Source: Dryomyza anilis
Lineage: Eukaryota > Arthropoda > Insecta > Diptera > Dryomyzidae
Direction of reading: 5' to 3'
Assembly: GCA_951804985.1 (NCBI GenBank)
Contig: OX638130.1
Location: 123,765,593-123,829,592 of the forward strand
Length of the DNA stretch: 64,000 bases
Under the pieces are notes generated by a model. That model was not told the DNA's origin. It saw only the letters and a list, made by a program, of their open reading frames with translations, and did no database searches. The first letter of the stretch is position 1. Every line of letters starts with the position of its first letter. The translations under genes and the position numbers were made by a program. Positions 34,201 to 46,330 of this stretch are shown one piece after another.

Positions 34201-36015
34201 TGTTTACTATAGCAATCACAATACTTAGGTAACATTACACCTACCTACTATCAGAAAGTTCCTACTAAAAAAATGCCCACGTCACATAACTTTCTCTGCT
34301 GCTTTCATTTCATAAACACACTTTGATTCCATAATATTTCAACTGATTTAATTACACAAGCACTCATTGTTTGACCCATACCATTTAAAATACGCTATGC
34401 TACCCGAATGGTAATGCGGAATAACGTGTTAATAAAAGCGCTCCAAAAAAACACAAATTCGAATCGTAATTAAATTTTTAAATGTTTGACCATGTCTTTC
34501 GTGCCAACGGAAAAACAAAAAGCATAAAATAAGGATGTCAGCAAAACAAAAGTAGTGTACGTAAAAACGAGAAAACAAATGAAAGATAAACAGAATTTGT
34601 TTGTTGAATTTTTCGTTGACAAATGAACGACTGAAACTGGTTCCGTTGTGCAAACACAGAAAATCGTATATCGTGCACCGGGTGTACACCCGAACACACT
34701 GAACACCGAACAAGGTGCCATATTTAATTGAAAAATTCAGTGCTGTCAACCGAAGTTTTTCCGTTAAACAAACATAACTGGATGCAGCCATTTTCAATTC
34801 CAAACCAATTTTTTGTTAGTGCTCGGAGACCATTCAAGTTGAATGTGTTTCAAGTAACGCGTTTGATTCTGACATTCGTTTTTCTTTGGTCGTTTTTCGT
34901 TACGGTTTTGTTTTTGACTGAATCCTGGTTCAATCGTTGTCGATGCCGCTGTCATAACGACGACTGACAATTATAAATGACACTTCAGGAGCACGAAAAC
35001 AGCGTCAATTTGTAAGGCTCCCCAGCTGAGAGTCACTCAGTCTGTCCATCTATATGACTGACTGACTGTCTGTCGCTATGACGAGCTGGTACAAGATTCT
35101 AATTGATTTCTACAGAAATTTGCTAATTTCATCGCTCGTTTTCAATGAATGGTGCTGCCTTTAGTGCCGTGCCGTGCCATGCCGTTCCTGATGCTCGTCA
35201 TTCGCTCTGTTAGAATAGGGACCGATTTTCGCATCGATTCACCGACGACAATAGGGAATTCGGTAAAACGTTAGATGGTCTATTGGTCCGCCGGACGATG
35301 GATTGATTGAGTTGAAGTGCTCACATCAGAGTTCTTGTTTATTTGGTTATTTCTGTGTGCAAAAATAGGTTCACTGAACCCACTTGATTCTTCTATTCGA
35401 TCCGGTGAACCGGCGAACGCAGTAACTGTCATAAAGTGAAAAATCTTTGATATATTGATGTTGTTTGCCTTGAAGTGACGTGATTTGATTTGTGACCAAT
35501 GTATACAAATCCATTTGTATAATTAAAATACATGTTGCATGTTTATAGCACTGACTAATTTTAATATTTCTTATGTTTCACTTATAGTTTATATTAAATA
35601 TATTTTACTTACGCTCTAATATATAAATTTATGCACACATTCCACATGTCCAATTTCCAGCCAGAGTCATGTAGACAACTTTAATAGCTAAACTTAAAAT
35701 TCGTCTTTTAATATCCTATCCAGACATTTGCCATTATTCATGCTGTACATGTGAATAACCTTTTGGGCAAACGCATTTTAGTCTACTTAACGAACTTGTT
35801 AAATATTCAATTAGAGATACGACAAATTTAAGGAATTAACAGAAATTATTAAAATTTTCAAATACAAACTTTCAAGATATGACTTGAAAAATGGTAAGAA
35901 TGTATAAAAGTTTTAAGTTAGTTAAGTTTAAAATGTCGATAATTTTTCACCAACAAAATTTCAGAAGACTACCGTGTCAGTTTTAATATTTGAAGCAGTA
36001 AATTGTGACTTGAAG
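34201..36015. other. Island, no gene recognised
   Basis: 34260-35420 is balanced and unique-looking. It has frames on both strands without domains, a GTGCCGTGCCGTGCCATGCC run (35165-35184) and a CTGACTGACTGTCTGTC run (35056-35072). 35420-36015 is AT-rich. Confidence 0.35.
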
Positions 36016-36326
36016 CCGCGGCAGCTCAGTGGTTAGTGCGTTGGACTGCGAGCCGAAAGGTCCCCGGTTCAAGCCTGGACTGGGGCTAACAACATCTTTT
36101 CATAGAAACATTTTTCTATACCGCGCTACCTCTCGTCAGTAAATGGCAAACCTACGAGAGTAAAACCATTGCCTATGAAAAAGCTCTCACCCGCCGTTCG
36201 GATTCGGCAATAAACTGTAGGTCCCACCACTATGAGTCCAAATATAACACGCACAGCTCAAAAATGGTGAGAGAGCTCGACCGAAAATCTATAGAGGACT
36301 GTAGCGCCAAACTATTATTATTATAT
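36016..36326 (+). mobile_element. tRNA-derived SINE, copy 1
   Basis: About 310 bp. The tRNA-like head has an A-box-like CAGCTCAGTGGTTAGTGCG and a B-box-like GGTTCAAGCC spaced as in a tRNA gene. The body has TACCGCGCTACCTCTCGTCA, ACCTACGAGAGTAAAACC and AAACTGTAGGTCCCACCAC. The 3' end is TAGCGCCAAACTATTATTAT with a short TTA tail. Transcription by Pol III and mobilisation by a LINE are expected of the class. Confidence 0.85.
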
Positions 36327-36983
36327 AAATTGTGACTTTTTTTAAATTCTTTTTTCCTTGGACCAGCCCATTACATACGGTCATTGTTTTCCACAATTTG
36401 TATACATTTTAATAACATAGACTAGTGCTATTTTTTTTTCGTTCATTTTTTGCCGTACTTCTCAGTTCTCAAGTATATTGTTTCTTATATACTGCTTGCT
36501 CGATATGCATAAATTAGTAGACATATTTATAATATATTTATTTATAATTTTATTAATAAAAAGTTATATTTAAAAAAAAAATATTAAAAAAAAAATATGG
36601 GCTATTGCACACGAAATCGACACGCGCACATTGGGTTGAGTGCATGGAAAAGGCGTGCGTCGAAGTTTTTTGTATGTAACTTTTGAACTATAAAAGATTT
36701 TGAAAAAAGAAAAATTGTTTTTAAAACTAGACACTTTAGGGACACTGTCTGTCTGTTTGTTCCAGCATCACGTCTAAACCGCTGAACCGATGTAACTGAA
36801 ATTTTGTCACAGGATACTATGGAGTCCGGGGGGTGTCATAGGCTATATATGGGCGCGATTGGACAAAGGGCGTGGTACCTCCCATACAAACTAAACATTC
36901 CAAACGACATAACTCAGCACATACACAAGCTAAAAAGATGAAACAAAAAACTCAAATACAAAAAAAAATATACAAAAGCAACC
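36327..36983. other. AT-rich gap with a family C-like fragment
   Basis: 36720-36900 contains CTGTCTGTCTG, CCGCTGAACCGATGTAACTG and ACCTCCCATACAAACT words like those within family C (GACACGCCCACCTCCCATAC). No gene. Confidence 0.4.
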
Positions 36984-37105
36984 ACACCACATTAAAACTC
37001 ACCACAATGAAACTCACCACACTAAAACTCACCACACTAAAACTCACCACACTAAAACTCACCACAATAAAACTCACCACAATAAAATTCACCACACTAA
37101 AAATT
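36984..37105 (+). repeat. 15-bp minisatellite
   Basis: About eight units of CTCACCACACTAAAA and close variants. The repetitive small frames on both strands here are by-products. Confidence 0.85.
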
Positions 37106-37200
37106 CTACTGGGAAAAACTCTACGGAAAAGAATTCTACGGAAAAGAATTCTAACGGGAAAGAATTCTACCGGGAAGAATTCTACGGGAAAGCGTTTTAC
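37106..37200 (+). repeat. GAATTCTACGGGAAA-type minisatellite
   Basis: Five to six imperfect units of about 16-17 bp (AAGAATTCTACGGGAAAG). It directly abuts the 15-bp minisatellite and is related in word content to the array at 23.5-25.7 kb. Confidence 0.75.
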
Positions 37201-37439
37201 AGAGAAGATATAAATAATAAAAATGTTCTTTATATTAATAAAATCACTCCATATCCTTGCATTTACAAAATCTTGGCACGAGTCGTGCACGGGTCCAGCT
37301 ATTTTACTATAAAAAACCTGGAAATAATGTACAAAAAAAATGACGCCCATTTTTGGAACAAATATTTTTAGGTAAATTCTAACAATATATTTTATATTTT
37401 GTAATTGTATCTTCAGTACTTTTCGAGTTATAGGTTTTT

Positions 37440-38830
37440 ATTATTATTATTGCTTCGGGGTAATGCACTGCGACCTGAATAGATCTATTGTGCCCCGCTT
37501 GATACCATGGCTGAAGCCATTCTCAGCTGTGGCATCTTCCTATACTATTTATAGGGGGTTCTGGTTTTAATAGTTCTATAGGATGTCCGTCAAGCCTATC
37601 TCAGTTAAAAACCTGATTATATGGTTCGGGTTCATCTTTCTAATATCGTTTTGACTTGGTTGTCGATTCCCAAGTATTTGCATTCTTGTACGCATTAGCG
37701 CTGGACACGTTTCTAAAATGTGTTCTGGATCTTCATCGTCTTCTAGACAGAATCTACATGTACTGTCCGTTTGTATACCCATCCTAGTCAGATGTTTAGC
37801 AAGCCGACAATGACCTGTAAGAAGTCCTGTTAGAATTCTAAGGTTTTTCTTCGATAGTTTAATATATTCTTTAAATCTTCTTAAGTCATTGGACCCAATG
37901 AATTTCTTTGATTGACGCATTTTAACCTGCCCTAACCATAGTTCTTCTCTGGTGTTAAGTAGTTCTTCTCGTAATAACTTTTTTACAACAATATCACCGA
38001 TTCCACAAAAAGGTTCGGGACCTATTAGCTTTGTGGTGGCTCCTTTCCGTGCAAGTTTGTCAGCTTCTTCATTGCTTTCTATTCCCTTGTGGCCAGGGAC
38101 CCAGAATATGGTGACACTATTATTCATGCCTAGTTTATTTATTTTACCATTCCCATACTAGTTCTGAATTGATCTCGTAAGATGGCTGTCCGACAGGATT
38201 GCTATATTTTTATTGCTATAATTTATATCCAGATTGAACTGGATGCATCTATCTATAGCGTATATATCCGCTTGAAAGATACTGGTGTATTTTCCCATGG
38301 CTTCGAAGTATTTGGTTTTAGTCCCATATACTCCTGTTGCGTTTCCTTCATCTGTTAATGATCCATCCATATCAGATATGTTTTTCCATATCTTTTTGTT
38401 ACTTCGTTTCGTCCTGAAGTTTTTTACGAAGTTGAATCTCTTCGTTTTATGGTCTATTGGAGTTGGTAGCGTGGGAAACAGTCCGGTCAGAAGACACGCT
38501 TTCCCGGGCTCCATACGTCCTCCATTTCCAATACCTTCGTTTGCTATGCGGTGGAGTGCTCCTCTTGCTAATATTATGGTTTCTTCTTCTTGTAAAGGGT
38601 ACAATGGTGGTTTTGCGGAATTTATATTTAGTCCTACAGTTACACACCATTCCTTTGTTGTTCTGAGACCTAATTTTATTCTATCACATAGAGTGTCTTC
38701 AAATTTCCCTCTGCATATGATTACTATGTCGTCGGCGTACCCTTGACATTCAAATCCCATGTTTGTAAGTTTCCACAGTAGCTCATCTACAACCAAGCTC
38801 CATCCATTTCATTAGATTCCGACTAGTATT
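37440..38830 (-). mobile_element. 5'-truncated LINE with RNase H, decayed
   Basis: On the minus strand it runs from an abrupt 5' break near 38830, where it meets a family C fragment, to a 3' UTR of about 125 bp ending in an AATAATAATAAT tail at about 37440-37450. It carries the end of the reverse transcriptase and an RNase H domain, as in R1/LOA/I-type LINEs. The exact clade is not determined. Confidence 0.75.
37576..38796 (-). pseudogene. LINE RT/RNase H pseudogene
   Basis: The upstream frame (38796 to 38158) opens at TTG, not ATG. It contains LVVDELLW, FECQGYADDIVII (catalytic YADD about residues 20-23) and then NINSAK, after which homology shifts frame (VPFTRRR is in another frame near 38600), implying a frameshift. 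RNase H-like words follow: DMDGSLTD, QADIYAID and LSDSH. A single TAG at 38158-38160 ends this frame. Ten codons later the same frame resumes with TIFWVPGHKGIESNEEADKLARKGA, a classic RNase H motif, and a C-terminal zinc-knuckle-like CRFCLEDDEDPEHILETCPAL, ending at 37576. Truncation, frameshift and nonsense codon together mark it as dead. Confidence 0.8.
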
Positions 38831-38834
38831 TCTC

Positions 38835-39018
38835 AAGTTACCGTGCAACAGATAGACAAACGGATAGACCGACAGATTGACATGGCTGAACGGACTCGGG
38901 TCGAGATGCTGATCAAGAATATATATACTTTTCCATAAAGGCCACGCATCCTAAGGAGCATTACCATATTTGCACAAACATAATATACCCTGTAACTCAT
39001 ATGTGTAGTATAAATTTT
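38835..39018 (-). repeat. Family C fragment, reverse orientation
   Basis: On the minus strand it gives GGAAAAGTATATATATTCTT, TGATCAGCAT, GACCCGAGTCCGTTCAGCCA and ACAGGGTATATTA, the first ~170 bp of family C. It forms the 5' break of the LINE pseudogene. Confidence 0.65.
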
Positions 39019-39461
39019 TCTATTTTTTTAAAAAGACACTTTTTCAAATCGGTTTTTTTTATCTCTCCGGGGCGTTCCGGGCCGAAGTTTTTATACTAGC
39101 ATATATCTAAATATCTGTAGTTATCAATGCTAGTGTTTTTTGCATTAGCCACACATGTTGCATCCTATTTACTAATTTTTTTTTCGAACTATTTCATAAT
39201 TTGCTACTTTTGTCGCAGAAAGTCGAACTTAAAAATATAATTTTTTAATAATTTTCTAAAGTGAATAAGAAATACATAATTTTAGCTATAATATGTGAAA
39301 ATTTCAATGTAATAACTTAACAAGAAGTAATTCAAATTAAAATTTTAAACAAGTATTCAAAAAAAAATATTAAAATTAACAAAAACCAGTTGGGAAGGAT
39401 AGATCACATGGGAAATTTTAAAGTAGGGACATTTTATAGTAAGTGTTATTATAATAGTTGT
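39019..39461. other. AT-rich gap
   Basis: AT-rich apart from a GC patch at 39066-39090. No gene. Confidence 0.4.
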
Positions 39462-39773
39462 AGTAGCGGTAGCTCAGTGGTTAGTGCGTTGGACTGCGAG
39501 CCGAAAGGTCCCCGGTTCAAGTCTGGACTGGGGCTAACAACTTCTTTTCATAGAAACATTTTTCTATACCGCGCTACCTCTCGTCAGTAAATGGCAAACC
39601 TACGAGAGTAAAACCATTGCCTATGAAAAGCTCTTACCCGCCGTTCGGATTCGGCAATAAACTGTAGGTCCCACCACTTTGAGTACAAATATAACACGCA
39701 CAGCTCAAAATGGTGAGAGAGCTCGGCCAAAGTTCTATACAGGACTGTAGCGCCAAACTATTATATTATTTAT
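39462..39773 (+). mobile_element. tRNA-derived SINE, copy 2
   Basis: Near-identical to copy 1 along its length: GGTAGCTCAGTGGTTAGTGC head, GGTTCAAGTCTGG B-box region, CTACGAGAGTAAAACC body and TAGCGCCAAACTATTATATT tail. It is among the best-preserved copies in the window. Confidence 0.85.
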
Positions 39774-39799
39774 TATAATAGTTAGGATAATCAAAATTA

Positions 39800-40378
39800 T
39801 AGTCGGTCTAAGCCGACTATAAATACCCTACACATATGTGTGGTTACCATTCAAAGTTGTATATAGGTCACCAGGGTATACGAAATCTGAAAATAACCTC
39901 AAACTTTCAATTGCTGAAGAATTTCCATTCATTTACATATGGATAGGTGCACCGAATTTCGATTTTTTTTGGGAACCACAAGTCGTTTCGCGGGAGAACA
40001 TTATTTTCATGTATTGGAGCATGAAGTCAATATATATTTGACCAAAAAAAGTTTACCTGAACACGTATACAGTAAAATTCACCAGTAGATGTGTTTTATA
40101 TGATAAATTTGAACATAAGTGGTCGGTTCACAGGTCATACCTATTTTCACTGACAGACAGCGTAGATATATAAGTAATCTAAATTAGGAGTTTAATTTAT
40201 TTAGCTCTTCCAGTTTTTCTGTAATCGTGATTTCAACAGACAGACGGACATCGCTAAATCGACTCAGGATGTCATGCTGATCAAGAATATATATACCGGG
40301 TGTGCTTCCTGCTGGGTGTTACAAACGGCGTACTAAACTGAATATACACTTTCACTCTTAGTGTAGGGTATAAAAATC
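39800..40378 (-). repeat. Family C-like element, divergent
   Basis: Bounded by ATACCCTACACATATG on the left and TAGTGTAGGGTATAAAA on the right, so the outer ends are inverted. The minus strand contains TTCTTGATCAGCATGACATC and GATGTCCGTCTGTCTGTTGA. It is a diverged relative of copies A and B, without coding capacity. Confidence 0.55.
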
Positions 40379-40985
40379 GAAAAAGAGCCCACTTTGGACT
40401 GATATCCTGTTGACAATAATACATATAAAATAATTCATTTAATTGTTTTCTATTCACTAGAATTTCTATTTTATGATTGCACAAAAAAAATCAAATTGAT
40501 GAAATTTTTGTTTCGGCCCAAATGCGCGCCTTCGATCCACTGTGCAGCGTTTGGATTTCACCTTTTTCTATTTCAATAAAATTTGGGCAACTGATATGCA
40601 TTTACCATTTTTTTTTTATTTTTTCGCACACTACTCCCAGAAACGTTTAAAATTGACAACTTAATTTTTCTAAGAGCTTGTTCTATTAACTTTTGAAACG
40701 AACCATCAACGGAGTTACTAGCATTTCTACTTTAAGATATATTGAAATATGAACCACCATACAAAAGTAATTTTTGGACCATTTTTGTAAGTTGGTGCAA
40801 CTGTAAAAAAAGTGGTCGGTGCATATCTTGATACCATTTATCAGTTGCCCAAATTTTATTGAAATCGAAAAGACAAAATCTCAAAATTTGACTTTTTTGG
40901 TCGATTTGGTGTGGAATGGACCATATATTTTTGGACAATTTGACAAAAAAAAAATTTTTCGAAACATTTTTTTCTCGGATAATTT
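40379..40985. other. AT-rich gap
   Basis: Small overlapping frames on opposite strands at 40732-41004, no domain. No gene recognised. Confidence 0.4.
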
Positions 40986-41838
40986 TTATACCCTACACCT
41001 ATGAGGTACAGGGTATATTAACTTTGTACATATATTGTAACGCCCCTTAGGAGGCATGTCCGGTATGGAAAAGTATATAATTTCTTGATCAGCATCACTA
41101 CCCGAGTCCGTTTGGCCATGTCCGTCTGTCTGTCTGTCCGTCTTGCTGTCTTGCTGTCCGTCTTGCTGTCTTGCTGTCCGAATACAGAATAACTTGAGAA
41201 ATACTGATCAGAATGCGATGAAATTTCATCTCAATATATTTTAGTCAAAAGTAGGAACTGAGTTTGAAAATGAGCCAAATCGGTCAACGGACACGCCCAC
41301 CTCCCATACAAGTCACTTTTGTGTAACTCTATAGGAACTAATAACTCGAAAAGTATTCAAGGTATAGTTATAAAATTTAAAAGGTATTATTAGAATTCAC
41401 CTAACAATATGTGGTCCAAAAATGGGCGTGATACGCCCACTTTTTTTTTTCATTATTTCCCGGGTTTTCATGGTGGAAATTTGATCCGTAAATTATTAAA
41501 ATCAAATCTATGAAATATTAGCCTTCCAAAATTATAAATATAGGCGTGGTCCGCCCAATTATATTTTTCAAATTTTTTTTTAATTTTTTTATACTTTTAT
41601 ATACATTTTTTAATTTATGGGGATATGAGACGTAAATATCTGATATATGAATAATATTCTGAGAGTGGGGAGGTTCAGCATAATTAAAAACTTAAAAATT
41701 ATGGTATGCATTTAAATATCCCACATTAATATCCCCACCAAAGGTGTAGGGTATTCCATAGTCGGGCCCCACCGACTATAAAAATCCGCCCCATGTGACC
41801 GAACTTACCCATGTGACCTAACTTTCCCAACTCGTTTT
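40986..41838 (+). repeat. Dispersed repeat family C, copy B
   Basis: About 850 bp, collinear with 7061-7848. It keeps a middle block (about 41521-41590, with AGGCGTGGTCCGCCCAA) missing from copy A. The sequence just before it (about 40968-40987) and just after it (about 41845-41864) shares TTTTTCTCGGATAATTTTT, an apparent ~19-20 bp target duplication. No open frame of note. Confidence 0.75.
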
Positions 41839-41864
41839 AAAATATTTTTCTCGGATAATTTTTT

Positions 41865-43178
41865 TCGATTTTTTTTTTAATAACATTTTTTACAAATTTT
41901 TTTAAGGTATTTCAAATTATTTCCTAAATTTTTTTTTTTTTTTTTGAAAAATTCGTCATTTAATGAACGGTGATATTAATATGATAAATATAAATAAATA
42001 AATAAATAAATAAATAGTAAATAAATTCATAATATTTATGAATAAATTTATTGATGATTTTTTTCTGTGTAGAAATGAATTTCCAGTTGGGCTCCAATAA
42101 ATTTATAAACAATCGTAAAGTTATGAAAATAATAAAAAAATCATTATGTCACCATGTCAAATTTGGGTTTAAAAAATATTTTGAAAATAAAATCACCCTA
42201 CTGGAAAATATTATGAATCGGTCCTAGTTCTGTCCTTTTTATATGAAACCAACCGCCAACTTTAACATTGCGTTGTCATAGGATGGGGTGAATTATTACC
42301 TCATACAGCACTGAACTGTTCTTCAATTTGAGAATTTTAAGTTGAATGATATTCTCCAACTGAAGACCAATTCAGTACAGATCTTAAGGTTTGCATGACG
42401 TTGAAGACCAGTTCAGTGATAGGTCTAAAGTCTGGGAAATTCTATGGGAGACTTTTACCGGAAAAATTAACATTTTTTATATAAAGCCACCATTAGTTTA
42501 TGGAAATACATATTATTATTAATTCAATACATCAACTACCAAGAAGTCCCTACTTTCAAATTTTCAATATGAATTTCTTTCTGGTTGTTCTTTTTAACGA
42601 ACTTTGGTCCAGTTTTTCAGTGCTAGTTTAAACTTTGTTTACATTTACATACTTTTAAAATGTTCATAGTTCCTAATCAAAATGGCCGAAAATCGTTGAA
42701 CTTTACAGAAAGAAAGACAATTAGGAATCGGGTAATATAAAATTTTAAACATTTGTGTTATGTGAACTATTGACGAAATGGCATCTAGTTTAAACAAAGT
42801 TTAAATTAAAAATGTGACAGAACAACTGAACCATATTTTAATAAATATAAAAAATATTTAATGATTTAATTATATTTTAATTTAAATAATTTATGGGCAT
42901 GATTTCTCATAAAAGGGACAATATTACAGACAAACCTAGATCGAATAAAATAACAGTAAGATGTGTTCATCCAATTTTTGGAAGAAAGCAGCAACAATTA
43001 AAATTTTTTTAATACATAAAACATTATCCTCTGCATATATATAATTGCGTATATTTAATATTTTGATAAAAAAAGAGCGACTGTTTCTTAAAATAAAGAT
43101 TGTTAACGTTTAGCTGTATATCACTCCGTATACATCTAGATTTCTTCTGGATTTTAGAAGTTTTTCCCTCTATGTATT
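41865..43178. other. AT-rich gap with decayed repeats
   Basis: An AAATAAAT microsatellite lies at about 41990-42016. 42230-42430 is more balanced and has several words in inverse pairs (GAAGACCAATTCAG/GAAGACCAGTTCAG). 42600-42840 shares words with 2229-2375 in inverse orientation. Confidence 0.4.
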
Positions 43179-43517
43179 ATGAGTTTTCTATTTGTATATA
43201 TTTGCCGAAAATTTCCATTGTTCTTTTTACATGAAATCTACGGCAATAATTTCATTAAAATTCCAGTGGTCATAAACTTTTATAATTTTAATAACCTAGA
43301 ACTGATATTTTTATTGTATAGGCAGTTCAATGTACTAAAAGACGAAGAGGCCAATACCCCAAATAAAGTTTTTTATATTATGACGAAGTTAAGTTATATA
43401 CAAAAATGCTCGCTAATAAAACGAATTCAAAAAATACCAAGGAAACATAAGATCACCATAAAACGACAACTAATGCGAACTTTATCAGATTCTTTATGCG
43501 ACCAAGCGTGGTTTTAA
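43179..43517 (+). CDS. Unassigned 112-aa ORF
   Basis: An ATG-initiated frame, not built from a tandem repeat. The first half is hydrophobic and aromatic (SFLFVYICRKFPLFFLHEIY). The second half is basic and better mixed (KDEEANTPNKVFYIM, then SLIKRIQKIPRKHK, ending SLCDQAWF). I do not recognise the family. The second half could be a fossil of a transposon or host exon; the whole could be chance in AT-rich DNA. Confidence 0.2.
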   Translation: MSFLFVYICRKFPLFFLHEIYGNNFIKIPVVINFYNFNNLELIFLLYRQFNVLKDEEANTPNKVFYIMTKLSYIQKCSLIKRIQKIPRKHKITIKRQLMRTLSDSLCDQAWF

Positions 43518-45727
43518 AAATTTGTATATTTTTTAATTCACCGAAAACAAGCCGTTTGAGGGGGTAAGAAAAACCACAAACAAGAGCAACCACACACTTT
43601 TCGATATTACAAACACGTTGGGAAAGATCAAAGAACCCAATGTGAAATATGGGGTAAAGTAGCGCTGAACCACATAACTCGCAGCGTCGGCACTACAGGG
43701 TTGTTGCCGATGTTCGCTATAAAGTGGTTATGCCGTAGGTTATGTCGTAGGTATTTCAAAAACAATCAACAATAAGTCGCTAAAACAAGATGGCAAAATG
43801 TTGCGCTCACACAGGGATTAAGCAGCGTTAAATTGTCATTTAAGCCCTGACACGTGCTCCCTAGGCAACCCTAGACAGGCTGCTTGCTCTTCTCATATGT
43901 AGATCCAGAAAGAGTAGTAGAGATATATAACTCATCATGTTGTTGTTGCTGTCGTTGTTTCGGGTGGTGTATTAAGTGATTTGCTGGTTCAAGATATGCG
44001 CCGACAGCTGAAGTATATAGAGACATTCGGGAATTAAATATAAAGCCTTTTTAATAGATAAAAACATAAGTTGGAATTAATGAGAATGGCAAATGAAGTT
44101 GGGTGTACTTTCTGAATTCAAAATAAATTTAAGAAACTTTTAAAAATGCCAGTAATTCAAATGTCGAACTTAAAAATAGACACTAAATAGTAGAAACTAT
44201 TTACTCTGTACCTTTTATTTCAGAGTTTAACCTGCCAAAGTCATTATACCCCCCTCCAAGTATTAGCTTTCATTGCCATACGTTTTTCTACTGCCATTTA
44301 TGACTTTTCTTTGCCACAACTATTTTCCGCTTTTAGTTAATAGGATTTGACAATAGCGACAGCCAACACGTGTTTCCATTACCATCGACCGAATTGAACC
44401 GAACCGTACCGTACCGCAGCGTACCGAACCCAACGAGGTAACCCTAAGTGACCCTCAGCTGCAGTTATAAATATCCTGTTTCTTCTACACGAGTACATCG
44501 ACAAGTTCTACGTGCGTAGAGCATGAAATCTGATGCACTTTATTAGCAATGACAAAACACTTCATAAGCCATATAGCCAGTCAGCCAGTGTTGCCATAGC
44601 AAAAGGATTGGACACTTTTTTTTCATTTTCTTTTATTGTACGCGGCGAACCCTTGACGTCCGGACACCAAGAGATCGAGACTTTTGTGTATTGTTACATG
44701 TTCGGCGTACATGTCAATTTGTTCTGTTGTCGCATAAAAACCCACCACCCTCCCCAGTAAATCAAACATTGTAACCCATGCAACGCGTCTGACAAGGTCC
44801 AGAACTCAATATTGATGCTAGCGTCGTGATTTCAATTTCATAAATTTATTATATTTCTTCGGTCACCTCGACGACATCATTTTCTAGGTTTTTTTTCGTT
44901 TTGAGTTTATGCCTGGCTGCAGACGCGCGCACCCGTTATTTTTTGTTGGTCTAAGGGTTACCTTTGAACATTGTCGTTGTTCCGTTGGCCCCCGTCAAGG
45001 GTCGATGTGTACAATATTGCAACCAGTTATCGCTTTTTATCGCACAGCAAAAATATGTCTTTTTTTATGTTGTTGCTGCTGCTTGAAGATGATATTTTTT
45101 TCATAGACTGTTTTTATTTTTTATCGTGAATGTATGTGCCTGTTACTTGCGTAGGTACTTTAAATTTAGCACCCCATAAAATATGATAACCATAAGTAAT
45201 CGCCAAGCAACAAGCAAAACGTGTGGTCGCTGGGGTAGGTTTTTTTGATTGGGGGCTGCTCGTGTGGCCCGCACGGTTACAAAGCCGCACTGGTTACAAT
45301 TGCAACTACTGATTTCATCATACGCAAAAATATATTTTTTTTAGTGCTACACAATTTTTGGTGAATAATTGTAACGATTAATCCAAATCCCATTTTAAAT
45401 GTTTCTATTTTTTTTTCATTTTAGCATTGCTACCTAACGTCATAAGCAAATGTTCCATCCTATTGTTTTTGTCATACTTCTCGGATTTCTATTTAATCAT
45501 ATTGCTTGTATTTTTCTTATTACTTCCTTGATCTCTCTATTTCTGCATCCGTTCGTACTGTACTATGGATACTCCTGTTTTTCTCCATTTCTTACTTGAT
45601 TTTTTTTACCATTTACAACTTTCTATATATTTTACATTCATTCCCTTTTTCCTTCATTTTTCCGTCCTTCTTTATTTCGTTCTTGCTTTCTGTATTCATA
45701 TTTTTTCGTTTTCGATTCATGGTTTCA
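43518..45727. other. Unique-looking island, no gene recognised
   Basis: One of the longer balanced stretches. It has ACCGAACCGTACCGTACCGC (44399-44418), then TTATAAATATCC (about 44464-44475), which could be a TATA box but has no supporting gene. A 75-codon ATG frame at 44533-44760 and a 65-codon one at 44909-45106 show no domain. 45300-45727 is T-rich. Confidence 0.35.
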
Positions 45728-46330
45728 TTCCTCCTTTCCTCCTTTCCTTCTTTCCTCCTTTCCTCCTTTCCTCCTTTCCTCCTTTCCTCCTTTCCACCTT
45801 TCCTCCTTTCCTCCTTTCCTCCTTTCCTCCTTTCCTCCTTTCCTCCTTTCCTCCTTTCCTCCTTTCCTCCTTTCCTCCTTTCCTCCTTTCCTCCTTTCCT
45901 CCTTTCCTCCTTTCCTCCTTTCCTCCTTTCCTCCTTTCCTCCTTTCCTCCTTTCCTCCTTTCCTCCTTTCCTCCTTTCCTCCTTTCCTCCTTTCCTCCTT
46001 TCCTCCTTTCCTCCTTTCCTCCTTTCCTCCTTTCCTCCTTTCCTCCTTTCCTCCTTTCCTCCTTTCCTCCTTTCCTCCTTTCCTCCTTTCCTCCTTTCCT
46101 CCTTTCCTCCTTTCCTCCTTTCCTCCTTTCCTCCTTTCCTCCTTTCCTCCTTTCCTCCTTTCCTCCTTTCCTCCTTTCCTCCTTTCCTCCTTTCCTCCTT
46201 TCCTCCTTTCCTCCTTTCCTCCTTTCCTCCTTTCCTCCTTTCCTCCTTTCCTCCTTTCCTCCTTTCCTCCTTTCCTCCTTTCCTCCTTTCCTCCTTTCCT
46301 CCTTTCCTCCTTTCCTCCTTTCCACCTTTC
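45728..46330. repeat. (TTTCCTCC)n, about 75 units
   Basis: About 600 bp of nearly pure 8-bp repeat, all pyrimidine on + and all purine on -. Only a few changed units occur (near 45747, 45792 and 46321). The lack of stops gives long frames on both strands, reading LLSSFPPF on + and KEERRKGG on -; these are artefacts. Homopurine-homopyrimidine mirror repeats like this can form triplex (H-DNA) structures. Confidence 0.95.

Noticed and set aside
36016..36090. Functional tRNA gene in the SINE head
   Set aside because: The head is followed by a body shared by several copies, and acceptor pairing is not preserved.
44464..44475. TATA box promoter
   Set aside because: TATAAATA is frequent in AT-rich DNA and no gene follows.
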